Positions 34,506 through 43,095 of a stretch of 64,000 nucleotides of DNA are shown here, piece after piece. The stretch comes from Pseudomonadota bacterium. GTDB lineage: Bacteria > Myxococcota_A > Polyangia > Polyangiales > Polyangiaceae. The notes beneath the pieces are model-generated. The model did no database searches, was not told the origin of the DNA, and worked only from the letters and a program-made list of their open reading frames with translations. Position numbers and translations under genes: made by a program. The stretch is taken from positions 22,273 to 86,272 of the forward strand of contig JAFAER010000240.1 in assembly GCA_023423895.1 (NCBI GenBank), written 5' to 3'. Each line of letters opens with the position of its first letter. Positions within the stretch are counted from its first letter, which is position 1.

Positions 34506-35897
34506 TCAGTCGAAGATGCAGCGCGCGCCGATGGCGTAGTAGCCGTTGACCTCACCCTGGGCGTTGTTCGTGGGCCACGTGCTCGGGCTGCCTTTCAGCT
34601 CGTGCTTCTCCCACGACATCGTCCAGCTGAAGCGCCGCTGCGCGTCATTCGCCCAGACCAGCAGGTTCCCGACCGCGTCTTGCACGCCGATCTTGTTCGC
34701 GCCGAGCGGCCTTCGCCCGGGTGGCGCGACGTAGAACGAGCGGTCGAGCGGCCCGCCGCTATCCATCCGCATGTTCGCCGGGGGGTTCGGCGTCGCGTAG
34801 CTGTACATGTGGACCACGCGGTCGTCCTGCTTCGACGAGCTGTAGGGCGTGCTGTTCTGGAACTGCCACGGCCAGTCGTCGTCACCGTCGTTCGACGCAA
34901 TCGCCATGTTCTCGGCGTTCGACGTCAGCCGACCGCCGTCGAAGACGCAGAGCGCCTGCGCGAGATGCCAGGGCACGCAGTTGAGCGCCTTCTCGTCGAG
35001 CACGTCCTTCGAGAAGTCACTCGTGTCTCCGCTGATCTGCTGCCAGTACGTCCGGGCGCCCTGTCCTTGCTGCGTGATGTTGCATCCGCGCTTCAACGCC
35101 GGTCCGAGCATGAAGAGCGCGTCGTCCATCGACGCCGGGAGGTTGTCCGTCCAGCTGTCGTCCCAGCCTTCCGGGCTCGTCTGCGCCCACTGCTGGAGGT
35201 TGCCGTCGAAACGTTCGACGAACGTGCGCATCCGACCGGCCGTCACGAGGTACTTGCCGATGCGCTTGCCGGAGCTGTGCGTCACCGTCGCGCAGCAACT
35301 CTCGTGCTTCGCCGAGGTCTCGCCGGTCTCGCCAGCGCCGCAGGTGTCGCCACCGAAGTGGCCCGTGCAGCTCCTGAACTCGACACACTCCTTCGCATAC
35401 GAGCACCCGCCGCTCGCGCAATCGCCATCGGTCGAGCACGCCTTGTTCGTGCCGCACTTCGGTGCCTTCGTGCCGCCGCAGTCGACGTCCGTCTCGTCGC
35501 CGTTCTTGATCCCGTCGTCCGGAGCGGGTGCCTTGCACCTGCCGCCAACACACGAGCCGCTCGCGCAGTCGCTGCCCGTCGTGCAGGACTTGCCGTCCGC
35601 ACATCCCGGTGCCGACGCGCCTCCGCAGTCGACGTCCGTCTCGTCGCCGTTCTTGATCCCGTCCGTCGGATTGCCGCCCGCGACCACCGGGGTGCACTTG
35701 CCCTCCTTGCAGGTGAGCGACTTGCACTCCGATCCGTCGGTGCACTGCGCGCCCTGCTCCTTGCCATCGGGGTTGGGCGCGTCCGCGGTGTCGACTCCCG
35801 AACACGCGGGGCTGCCGACGAGCACCGTGCTCACGACCAACACAGCGCCGAGCATGACGCGCGAATGGCGCAAGCCGCGGATGGTGACGTGGTTCAT
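34506..35897 (-). CDS. Cys-repeat lipoprotein with formylglycine-generating-enzyme-like domain
   Basis: A 463-residue lipoprotein with lipobox SPAC (Cys 32). The first half has EGF-like/Polyangia repeats: CTDGSECKSLTCKEGKC, then two near-identical units DGIKNGDETDVDCGG (79-93 and 128-142), each followed by a Cys-rich CxxGxDCASGxC part. The second half (about 200-463) resembles an FGE/SUMF1-type fold (GKYLVTAGRMRTFVERFDGN; NCVPWHLAQALCVFDGGRL; a GNLLVWAND strand near the end). FGE-like folds in lipoproteins are often binding rather than catalytic. The ATG at 35897 is used because the open frame upstream is HNH remnant DNA. It is separated from the CoA-ligase gene by 142 bp. Confidence 0.82.
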   Translation of the reverse strand: MNHVTIRGLRHSRVMLGAVLVVSTVLVGSPACSGVDTADAPNPDGKEQGAQCTDGSECKSLTCKEGKCTPVVAGGNPTDGIKNGDETDVDCGGASAPGCADGKSCTTGSDCASGSCVGGRCKAPAPDDGIKNGDETDVDCGGTKAPKCGTNKACSTDGDCASGGCSYAKECVEFRSCTGHFGGDTCGAGETGETSAKHESCCATVTHSSGKRIGKYLVTAGRMRTFVERFDGNLQQWAQTSPEGWDDSWTDNLPASMDDALFMLGPALKRGCNITQQGQGARTYWQQISGDTSDFSKDVLDEKALNCVPWHLAQALCVFDGGRLTSNAENMAIASNDGDDDWPWQFQNSTPYSSSKQDDRVVHMYSYATPNPPANMRMDSGGPLDRSFYVAPPGRRPLGANKIGVQDAVGNLLVWANDAQRRFSWTMSWEKHELKGSPSTWPTNNAQGEVNGYYAIGARCIFD

Positions 35898-36114
35898 GCC
35901 GATCCTCTCCGGGTGCCCCCGTGCAGGAAGCGCACCGTCCCACGCATCGGACATCGGGCCGCCCGTCCCGTCGAATGCTCCGCAGAAATCGTGCTCGCAG
36001 TACGGAGGCCGCAGCGGACCGAGGCTCGAGACGGTGGATCGAGCCATCCCCGGACGAACGAACAGCGGTTCGTTCGAGCTGAAATGATCGCGTGATACCG
36101 CACGGATCCGTGCG

Positions 36115-36837
36115 GTGCCCCACCCTCGCAGCGCGGGCCGTTCCCCTCTGCTCGTGGATGCTCCCTGGTCGAGGCTCGTCGCCAGCCGAGCCATGACCTC
36201 TCGCACCTCGGCCTCACGGAAGCCGAGCGTCCGAAGCCCGCGTGCGGCGGTCTCGAACGACGGTGCCTGCGGAAGCGCGACGGACTTCCGTTGTCGCAAG
36301 TCGATCCTCTTCTCGATGTACGTCCGGCCGAACACATGCTCGGCATGAACGCCGTTGTGCACCCGACATCGAAGGCGGAGATTGGCCGCCTCATCGCTGC
36401 CTCCGAGCGCCTTCGCGTCGATGTGATCGAGCTCGAGGAATCCGCGCGCCGGGCATCGATTGCCCTCGGCGTCGAGGTAGGTGCACTGCCCGGCGTCCCG
36501 CGCCCAGACCTCGCGCTGCACGGCCCTCGCGACGTGTTCGCGCCGTGCCGGCTTTGGGGCGTGCTCTGCCGCGCGGCTCGTCCCGACATCGGCATCGGCA
36601 CCGCAATACGGCGCTGCACCTCGCTCTCGCTCATCCCGAGCTTCCGCACCAGAAGTCCCATGTGGACGTGCACGCCTGCTCCGCGTAGAGCCGCCGCGCG
36701 TCCACCTCCGCGAGGTACGCCAGCAACCCGACCAACCAGACGTTCCCTCGGCCGACATGCTCACGGAGACGAGCAAGCAGCTCGTCGTTCGATAGATCTC
36801 CCAGCTTGGTCCATGCTGCCCTCCCCAGCTTGGTCAT
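36115..36837 (-). pseudogene. HNH endonuclease gene, frameshifted and internally deleted
   Basis: Three frames carry consecutive parts of one protein. From an ATG at 36837: SNDELLARLREHVGRGNVWL to TSTWDF; then, one frame over (a lost base at the TGGGACTTCTGGTGCGG site), RKLGMSESEVQRRIA; then, after a deletion of the DUF222-like middle, the HNH domain with CTYLDAEGNRCPARG, LELDHIDAKALGG, NLRLRCRVHN and EHVFGRTYIEKRIDLRQ. Intact relatives are several hundred residues long and are common, often multicopy, in Polyangia. The HNH residues themselves remain intact, but no single frame joins a start to them. It is considered dead. Confidence 0.8.
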
Positions 36838-37699
36838 GCGCTCTCATACCATGCAGATTTGGGCCTTACGGGAAGGTCCCTCCAGCGCACCAACGCCATC
36901 GCGATCACCTCGCGAGGTCCATTCGCCGAGGTCGCGCGTCCGTGCGTGTTTGCGTGGCCGCTCGCGCCCATCCCGACACGACCCGCGCGAACGACGCGCC
37001 GTTCACCCCAATGCTCGTCAATCAGATTCGAACAGGGAGACAGAGAGACAGGGAGCTCAGAGGGCCTTGTCCCTCTCCCATCTTGGTACCTCGTCGGCCC
37101 TCAGGAATTGCTTCGCAATTCCTTCGGAAATTTGAGTCTCGCTGGCCACCTGCCGAGGTCGATCCACACGGTGCTCACCTCCTTCCGACCTGCAGGACGC
37201 GAGACTGCTGGAGTTAGAGCCGCTCTTCGCTCTTCGCTAGCCGCGGCATTTCTCTGCGATAGCGTCATCGCATAACGGGACGAGCGACTGGCGCAGCGAT
37301 GGACTCGAGAGCTCAAATCTCTCTCGAGCTGCCATCGATGTGCCGGTCGCTCGTCGCAGTCGAAATCCGGGCAGCGCGAAGCCGGGGCGCCGTGGTCCAC
37401 GGTCGGCATTGGTGGAAGGCACGGCAAGTGCTGCTGCGGTTCGATACGAGGAGCATCCCCGCGCCCTCTCCTGACCGTGCTGTGCCCCGTGCCTGCGCGG
37501 CGTCGGGCTCGCGCACAAGCCGGCTGGCTCCGGCCGGCATCTCGACCAACGTCGTCGGCCGTCGGACTCGGTCCTCACCATCTACTTCGCTTCTGCTCGC
37601 CGCCGACGTCATACCCCCGACTCTGGCTTTCGCGAGATCGCACAAACGCGGACGCCCCGAAGCCAGATGGCAAGTGGACGACCGCGTTCATCCGAAGAT
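36838..37699. other. Gene-poor region between HNH remnants
   Basis: I see no supportable gene here. GC content falls locally. A perfect hairpin GGAATTGC-TTC-GCAATTCC lies at about 37103-37121 and could end transcription in either direction. Short open frames contain an ERFELSSPSLRQSL-type string that I treat as spurious. The neighbouring HNH fragments suggest a site of past insertions and deletions. Confidence 0.5.
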
Positions 37700-37865
37700 G
37701 TTATCGGCGGGACGTACATCGAGAAGCGGATCGACTTGCGACAACGAAAGTACGGCGCGTCGGCGCAGGCCCCCTCGTTCGAAACCGCCGCGCGCGGACT
37801 TCGGACGCTCGACTTCCGAGAGCGAAGTGCCGAGGTCATCGCGGCTGGCGATGAGCCTCGCCCAG
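37700..37865 (+). pseudogene. Second HNH endonuclease remnant (C-terminal tail only)
   Basis: The plus strand encodes GTYIEKRIDLRQRKYG...APSFETAARGLRTLDF, closely matching the tail of the HNH pseudogene at 36115-36837, which is on the opposite strand. DNA similarity is high over about 150 bp. No HNH residues or start codon precede it: upstream the frame is unrelated. Together with the other copy it forms an inverted pair about 1.4 kb apart, probably from two decayed members of a multicopy family. Confidence 0.75.
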
Positions 37866-37916
37866 GAAGCTCCGCCGAGACGGTCATCAGGACGCGCGAT
37901 GGCTCTCGTCCCCGAG

Positions 37917-38522
37917 TCAGAGCTCGAAGCGAACGCGCACCGTGATCGGGTCACCCTCGAAAGGCTGCGCGGCGTTCGCGAATCGGCGTGCGACGCAGGC
38001 CCCGACCGGACTGCTCGCGTAGGGCTCCGAGAGCGCAACGCGCACGCGGCCGTCGCCCGTGAACGTCACCTCCGCGATGCCGGGGCCTTCGGGACCGCCG
38101 GGCCGCCGGCAGATGGGGACCGTGTCCATCTGCATCGCGAGCGCCTTCTTCAGTTCGACGGTCTCTTCGCCCGTCGCGCCCGCCGAGCTCGGCGCGTTGG
38201 AGCTCGGCGGAGCGGGCGCGGGCTTCGGCGTCGCGCGAGACGTCCGCGGCGCTTCGGCCTCGGGCTCGAAGTCGCGCTCCCGCTCCTCACGCGCGAGTCG
38301 ATGGTCTTCCGAGCGTTCCGCCTCGGGCTCGGCCTCGGTCATGGGCAGCGCAGGAACGTCGACGGCGACCTCCTGGACGATGCCGTGAGCCCGCGCCGAC
38401 GTCGCGGCCCTTCGCGACTCGAACATGGCCGCGGCCTTCCTGGTGACGAGCGCGGGAGCGCAGGTGAACGCTGCGAGCAGCATGACACCGAAGAAGCCGG
38501 TGGCGGCTTGTCGCGCGCGCAT
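37917..38522 (-). CDS. Envelope protein with AgmX/TonB-C-like C-terminal domain
   Basis: A 201-residue exported protein. It has a signal-like helix (about 7-27), a charged, Glu/Arg/Pro-rich middle (about 50-115), and a C-terminal domain (about 130-201) with CRRPGGPEGPGIAEVTFTGDG and GACVARRFANAAQPFEG. That last motif is the myxobacterial AgmX/GltJ-TonB-C type, in which a Cys pair brackets a beta-alpha fold. Its start overlaps the stop of the next upstream gene (38522), so the two are co-translated. Function unknown; likely a periplasmic or trans-envelope part. Relatives occur in gliding or motility and energy-coupling gene sets, but none of those genes are here. Confidence 0.75.
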   Translation of the reverse strand: MRARQAATGFFGVMLLAAFTCAPALVTRKAAAMFESRRAATSARAHGIVQEVAVDVPALPMTEAEPEAERSEDHRLAREERERDFEPEAEAPRTSRATPKPAPAPPSSNAPSSAGATGEETVELKKALAMQMDTVPICRRPGGPEGPGIAEVTFTGDGRVRVALSEPYASSPVGACVARRFANAAQPFEGDPITVRVRFEL

Positions 38523-39130
38523 CACTTCCCTCCCTTCGCGTTCGTGCGTGCCCCGGCCTTGGTCGCAGGCTTCGTCTTCTTCGAAGCCGGAGCGGGACGC
38601 GACTCGTCGTAGTCCGCAATGGGCGAAGGCTCGATGAGATCGCCGCCGGCGACGCGCCAGCTCCCGTGCTCGAACTTCCAGATCAGATCCATGTCGCTGC
38701 CGTCCTTCGTGTTGACGGCGAGCCGCACCGACTTGCCGTCCGCGATCCACGACACGTCGCCGAACGAGACCTCCGCGTCCTCGGACTCCGAGATGACGTG
38801 ACGATTGGTGACGACGAACGCCGCGGTCCCTTCGGCGCTCGTGTGGACCATGGAAAAGCCGCTGCCGAAGCCGCCGCCGGCGTGCGCCCGAAGGAAGTCG
38901 GCGTAGTCGGGATCGTCGCTGCGGGCGGCGACCTCCTCGAAGGCCGCCTTCAGACGCGCTGGCGGGCTCACGCGCACGATGGCCGTCGTCTTGCGAAGGT
39001 CCGTCTTGCCGGCCGTCCACTCTCCTGCGTCCGGGTGGGCGGCCTTCGGACCGGCGAGGCTGGCGCAACCGGTGAGCGCCAAGAGAGCGAGGACGGAACC
39101 AGCAGACGCGAATCGACGCAGCGAGATCAT
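38522..39130 (-). CDS. Lipoprotein with half of a trypsin-like (S1C) protease fold, catalytic Ser half missing
   Basis: A 202-residue lipoprotein with lipobox LTGC (Cys 22). Residues about 88-150 match the first barrel of HtrA-like proteases: GSGFSM, FVVTNRHVIS (candidate catalytic His 111), then EVSFGD and a later Asp in DGSDMDLIWKF. The second barrel with the GNSGGP nucleophile is absent; instead the protein ends in a Lys/Ala-rich tail (SKKTKPATKAGARTNAKGGK). It is therefore probably not a protease but a binding relic or regulatory protein. It shares one base with the next gene start and heads a two-gene unit. Confidence 0.72.
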   Translation of the reverse strand: MISLRRFASAGSVLALLALTGCASLAGPKAAHPDAGEWTAGKTDLRKTTAIVRVSPPARLKAAFEEVAARSDDPDYADFLRAHAGGGFGSGFSMVHTSAEGTAAFVVTNRHVISESEDAEVSFGDVSWIADGKSVRLAVNTKDGSDMDLIWKFEHGSWRVAGGDLIEPSPIADYDESRPAPASKKTKPATKAGARTNAKGGK

Positions 39131-39256
39131 CTTCGGGAGAGCTCCGGGGCCCCATCAGCGGGCCGCTCTCCTGTCGGCCCTTCGCGGCCCGGGTTGCGCG
39201 CGCCGTCGTCGATTGCTCGACTCGCGAGCGATCTCGACGACTTGGAGCGTCGGTGC

Positions 39257-40690
39257 TCAGTGCATCCGGACGTCGATCGCGTCGGTCATCGGGCCGCGGT
39301 TGCCCGCGAGATCGTATGGCCGGACGGCGTAGCGGTATTCGCCTCCCGCAACGACGCGGGTGTCTTCGTAGCGCGTCGAGAGCGCGCGGACGCTCGCGTG
39401 GTGGACGAGCGCTCCGCCGGTGCCGGCGCGCTCGCCGCGGAAGACCTGGTAGCCGTAGACGGCCTCGTTGTCCTTCGCCGCCTGCCAGCGGAGCAGGACC
39501 TTGCCGTCCTTGCATTCTGCACGCAGCTCGGCACCGGCAGCCGGCCATACCGGCGCCTCCGTGTCGTCGCTCTCGGGCGCCTGACCGAGCTTCTTCGGCC
39601 AGAGCGTGCAGTCGACGCGGCGGAAGCTCTCGTCTAGCGCCTTGCAAACGTTGCCGTAGAGGCAGCGGACCACCTTGTCCTCGCGGCCGGCCTGCCACTT
39701 CTTCGGCAGATCCGGATCGGCAAGAAGCGCGCGCGCCATCCCGACGAGATCGCCCTGCTCGCGCTCGATGACCTTCTCGGCGAGAGCGAGCGACCCGATC
39801 TTACCGACGGCGACGACGGGTGTGTCGAGGTCGGCCGTGCGGAGCGCCGCGCGCACGGCCTCCGGGATGTAGAGGTTTGCGCCGTCGGGATACGCGCTGC
39901 CCGGCATGCACCGATCGCCGGAGTAGCCGGTGTACGGGTAGAGCGGCTCGCCATCGATGACGCGTGCGTCCTCGAACTTCCCGCCGGCGGAGAGCGAGAT
40001 GTAGTCGACGCCTGCGCGCGCGAGCTCGATCGCGATCGGACCGGCATCGAGCACCGTGTAGCCGTTCCGGATGCACTCCTCTCCGAGGAACCGGACGCCG
40101 ACGGGGAAGTCGTCACCAACGCGCTCGCGCACGTGGCGGACGACGCGAAGCGGAAGACGGAGTCGGTTCGCGAGCGTCCCGCCGTACGCGTCCTTGCGCG
40201 GGTTCAGCCGCGAGAGGAACGACGAGAGCGTGTACGCGTGCGCCATGTGGAGCTCGACGCCGTCGAAGCCGCACTCGCGCGCGCGCACGGCAGCTGCGCC
40301 GTACGCCTCGACGATCGCGTCGATCTCCTGGAGCGAGAGCATGTCGACGGTCTGGCGCCAGCCGGAGCGCGAGATCTTGAGGAAGTGGATGATCTGGGGG
40401 ACGACCTTGCTCGGGCCGGCGTCGTGGACCCGCGCGGAGAGATCGGCCAGCCCCGGCTTGAAGTCATCCGACGAGATGCGGAGGAGCGGCCCGCTCTTCG
40501 CGCCGTGCACCGCCATCGCCTCGACGACGATGAGCCCGACGCCGCCCTTCGCGAAGCGCACGTAACGCGCGCGGATGTCGTCGTTGACGAGCCCATCTTC
40601 GCCCGACAGCCGCGTCACCATCGCCGGGAGCACGATGCGGTTCGGAAGCACGACGTTACGGAGCGGGAGGGGTTCGAAGAGGACGCTCAT
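39257..40690 (-). CDS. Old-yellow-enzyme-type NADH:flavin oxidoreductase fused to an FnIII-like domain
   Basis: A 477-residue protein. The TIM barrel (about 1-370) shows OYE features: LPNRIVLPAMVTR near 15-27, HMAHAYTLSSFLS near 148-160, NRLRLPLRVV near 175-184, and VGKIGSLALAE plus DLVGMARALLADPDLP for FMN-phosphate binding. A 2,4-dienoyl-CoA-reductase-like Cys cluster follows (C343, C349, C361), but the CxxC second Cys is Gly 346, so the 4Fe-4S site looks incomplete. The last about 95 residues (from 382: ELRAECKDGKVLLRWQ, YGYQVFRGERAG, YEDTRVVAGGEYRYAV) form an FnIII-like domain, an unusual fusion. No signal peptide is visible. Monocistronic. Confidence 0.85.
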   Translation of the reverse strand: MSVLFEPLPLRNVVLPNRIVLPAMVTRLSGEDGLVNDDIRARYVRFAKGGVGLIVVEAMAVHGAKSGPLLRISSDDFKPGLADLSARVHDAGPSKVVPQIIHFLKISRSGWRQTVDMLSLQEIDAIVEAYGAAAVRARECGFDGVELHMAHAYTLSSFLSRLNPRKDAYGGTLANRLRLPLRVVRHVRERVGDDFPVGVRFLGEECIRNGYTVLDAGPIAIELARAGVDYISLSAGGKFEDARVIDGEPLYPYTGYSGDRCMPGSAYPDGANLYIPEAVRAALRTADLDTPVVAVGKIGSLALAEKVIEREQGDLVGMARALLADPDLPKKWQAGREDKVVRCLYGNVCKALDESFRRVDCTLWPKKLGQAPESDDTEAPVWPAAGAELRAECKDGKVLLRWQAAKDNEAVYGYQVFRGERAGTGGALVHHASVRALSTRYEDTRVVAGGEYRYAVRPYDLAGNRGPMTDAIDVRMH

Positions 40691-40818
40691 GACGCGGAAG
40701 GCGGCAGACGTTAGCACGCGGAGCCGCCTGGGGCAGACGCGCGGGACGGCCGAGCTCGCTCGCGCGTCATGAGCATCGCGCACTCGGACGGAACGGTTTT
40801 CGCACCTCCGATCGCGTC

Positions 40819-42210
40819 GTGGGATGGCTTCGCTGGCTCGCTGCCGTGGCTCTTCTGGTCGCGGCGCTCGCGCCTCGCTCGGCGCGCTCGGATGAGCATG
40901 CGTCGCCGGAGGTGTGGGTGCTCTCCGCGCGCGGCGCCGTCGATCCCGTGATGGCGCGCTACATCGAGCGCGAGATCGGACGCGCGGAGGCGGACGATGC
41001 GAAGGCCGTCGTCGTCGAGCTCGACACGCCGGGAGGGCTCGACGCGTCGATGCGTGAGATCGTCCAGACGCTCCTCGACGCCGAGGTGCCGGTCGCGGTT
41101 CATGTCGCGCCCGCAGGAGCACGCGCGGCGTCGGCGGGGATGTTCGTCACGCTCGCGGCCAGCGTCGCCGCGATGGCGCCCGGCACGGCGATCGGCGCAG
41201 CGCATCCGGTGATGGCGGTCGGCGGACGCGACGTCGATCCCACGATCGAGGCAAAGGCGGTCAACGACGCCGCCGCGCTCGCGCGGGCGATCGCCACGCT
41301 CCGGCATCGGAACACCGACTGGCCCGAGCGTGCGGTGCGGGAGAGCGTGTCGCTCACGAGCGACGAAGCGCTTCGGGCAGGCGTGATCGACCTCGTGGCG
41401 GTCGACCTCGGCGATCTGCTCCGGCAGCTCGACGGTCGCACGGTGGCGACCGCCTCCGGCGACCGGACCATGCACACGGCCGGGACCGTCGCGGTCGAGC
41501 GTCCGATGCCCGTCAACGAGAGGCTCGTCCAGATCGTCAGCGATCCGAACGTGGCCTATCTGCTGTTCCTGGTGGGGCTCCTCGGTATCGCCGCGGAGCT
41601 CTATCACCCGGGGACGTTCATCCCCGGCACCATCGGCGCGATCGCCCTCGTCCTCGCGCTCGTCGCCTTCGGGAATCTGCCGATCAGCTGGGCCGGCGTC
41701 GTGCTCATCCTCCTCGCGATCGGCCTCTTCGTCGGCGAGCTCCAGACCGGCACCGGTGCGCTCGCGGTGGTCGCGCTCGTCGCGCTCGTGGTCGGCTCGC
41801 TCCTCATCTACAGCCCGCCGGAGGGAGCGAGCCCGGGACCGGCCGTCCGGGTGAGCCTCGGCATCGTCGTGCTCATGTCCGCCGTCGTGGCGGGCTTCTT
41901 CCTCTTCGTCGTCCGCGCGACCTTGCGCACGCGACGCCTCGCGGTCCAGACGGGGATCCCGGTGCTCGTCGGCCGTACCGGCGTCGCCACCTCGGAGCTC
42001 ACACCCGCAGGGCCGGCAGGCACGGTGCGCGTCGACGGCGAGGTGTGGAGCGCGGAGCCGGAGGGAGAGGTCATCCACGCCGGCGAGGACGTCACGGTCC
42101 TCGGCGCCTCCGGTGTCACGTTGCGGGTCGCGCGATCGCAATCGCACGGACAACGACAACCACAAGGACAAGTGCCAGCATGGAACCGTTCATCACCAAC
42201 GCCGTCGTGA
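40819..42210 (+). CDS. nfeD: NfeD-like membrane serine protease (ClpP-like domain plus NfeD region)
   Basis: A 463-residue protein starting at GTG (MGWLRW). A signal peptide (about 1-24) leads to a ClpP-crotonase-fold protease domain with VVELDTPGGLDASMREIVQ and a candidate nucleophile Ser in AGARAASAGMFV (about residues 98-109). Next are four to five membrane helices (about 230-360) and a C-terminal OB-fold NfeDC domain (LVGRTGVATSEL...VRVDGEVWSA). Related archaeal 1510-N proteases cut the C-terminus of stomatin. The stomatin-type gene follows with a 31-bp overlap, the classical NfeD-stomatin pair. The last about 25 residues are low-complexity Gln/Ser. Confidence 0.92.
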   Translation: MGWLRWLAAVALLVAALAPRSARSDEHASPEVWVLSARGAVDPVMARYIEREIGRAEADDAKAVVVELDTPGGLDASMREIVQTLLDAEVPVAVHVAPAGARAASAGMFVTLAASVAAMAPGTAIGAAHPVMAVGGRDVDPTIEAKAVNDAAALARAIATLRHRNTDWPERAVRESVSLTSDEALRAGVIDLVAVDLGDLLRQLDGRTVATASGDRTMHTAGTVAVERPMPVNERLVQIVSDPNVAYLLFLVGLLGIAAELYHPGTFIPGTIGAIALVLALVAFGNLPISWAGVVLILLAIGLFVGELQTGTGALAVVALVALVVGSLLIYSPPEGASPGPAVRVSLGIVVLMSAVVAGFFLFVVRATLRTRRLAVQTGIPVLVGRTGVATSELTPAGPAGTVRVDGEVWSAEPEGEVIHAGEDVTVLGASGVTLRVARSQSHGQRQPQGQVPAWNRSSPTPS

Positions 42211-43088
42211 CCGGGCTCCTCGTCCTGGTCGCTCTCACGCTGATCGTGAAGGCGGTCCGCATCGTCCCGGAGTACCAGCGGCTCGTCGTTTTCCGTCTCG
42301 GTCGCGCGCTCGGCGCAAAGGGCCCCGGGCTCGTGCTGCTCATCCCGTTCGTCGATCGAGGAGTGGTGGTCGATCTCCGCGAACGCTTCTTCGACGTGCC
42401 GCCGCAGACGACGATCACCGCAGACAACGCGCACCTCTCCATCGACTTCCTCGTCTATTCGAAGATCGTCGATGCCCTCGCGAGCGTGATCAACGTCGAG
42501 CACTACGAGGGAGCGTCGCGCGGCATCGCGATCACCACGCTGCGCGCCGTGGTCGGCAGCATGCTCCTCGACGAGGTGCTCGCCAAACGGGAGGCGATCA
42601 ACGATCGGCTGCGAGGCAAGCTCGACGAGGTGACGAACCGCTGGGGCATCAAGGTGACCGCGGTCGAGATCCGAGAGATCTCGCCGCCTCGCGACATCCT
42701 CGAGGCGATGACGCGCCAGATGTCGGCCGAGCGCTCGCGTCGCGCCATGGTCACCGAGGCCGACGGACGTCGCGAGGCGACGATCCGTATCGCCGAGGGA
42801 CAGAAACAAGCGGCCATCCTCGAGGCCGAAGGCGCCCGGCAGGCCGCCATCCTGCGCGCGCAGGGCTTCGCCTCCGCGCTCGACGCGATCTTCGCCGTCG
42901 CGCGTACGCTCGACGACAAGACGATGAGCCTTCAGTATCTCGACATGTTGAAATCGCTGGGCGCAAACCCCGCGACGAAGCTCGTCGTCCCGCTCGAGCT
43001 CGCCGGCCTGGTCCGTCCGTTCGTCGAGCACATCGCGGGCGCGAGCGAGAGCACGGCCGCGGAGCCCGCGGTCCCGAGCCGTCACTGA
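42180..43088 (+). CDS. SPFH/band-7 (stomatin/slipin-like) membrane protein
   Basis: A 302-residue stomatin-type protein. One N-terminal membrane segment (about 7-25) is followed by the band-7 start VRIVPEYQRLVVFRLGRALG, the core (RERFFDVPPQTTITADN, VEIREISPPRDI) and a coiled-coil tail (EAEGARQAAILRAQGFASAL). Stomatins form oligomeric rings in membrane microdomains and partner NfeD proteases. The ATG at 42180 overlaps the nfeD end by 31 bp, suggesting coupled translation. Its 3' end converges with the acyl-CoA dehydrogenase gene with only 7 bp between stops. Confidence 0.94.
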   Translation: MEPFITNAVVTGLLVLVALTLIVKAVRIVPEYQRLVVFRLGRALGAKGPGLVLLIPFVDRGVVVDLRERFFDVPPQTTITADNAHLSIDFLVYSKIVDALASVINVEHYEGASRGIAITTLRAVVGSMLLDEVLAKREAINDRLRGKLDEVTNRWGIKVTAVEIREISPPRDILEAMTRQMSAERSRRAMVTEADGRREATIRIAEGQKQAAILEAEGARQAAILRAQGFASALDAIFAVARTLDDKTMSLQYLDMLKSLGANPATKLVVPLELAGLVRPFVEHIAGASESTAAEPAVPSRH

Positions 43089-43095
43089 GCGACGC

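Noticed and set aside
34506..36776. Single 756-codon frame joining HNH sequence to the FGE-like lipoprotein
   Set aside because: The lipoprotein has its own ATG and signal peptide at 35897; the HNH part upstream is a pseudogene tail that merely stays open in the same frame.
37200..37430. Short frames containing ERFELSSPSLRQSL
   Set aside because: No signal, start or domain support; such strings recur as spurious frames in intergenic DNA.
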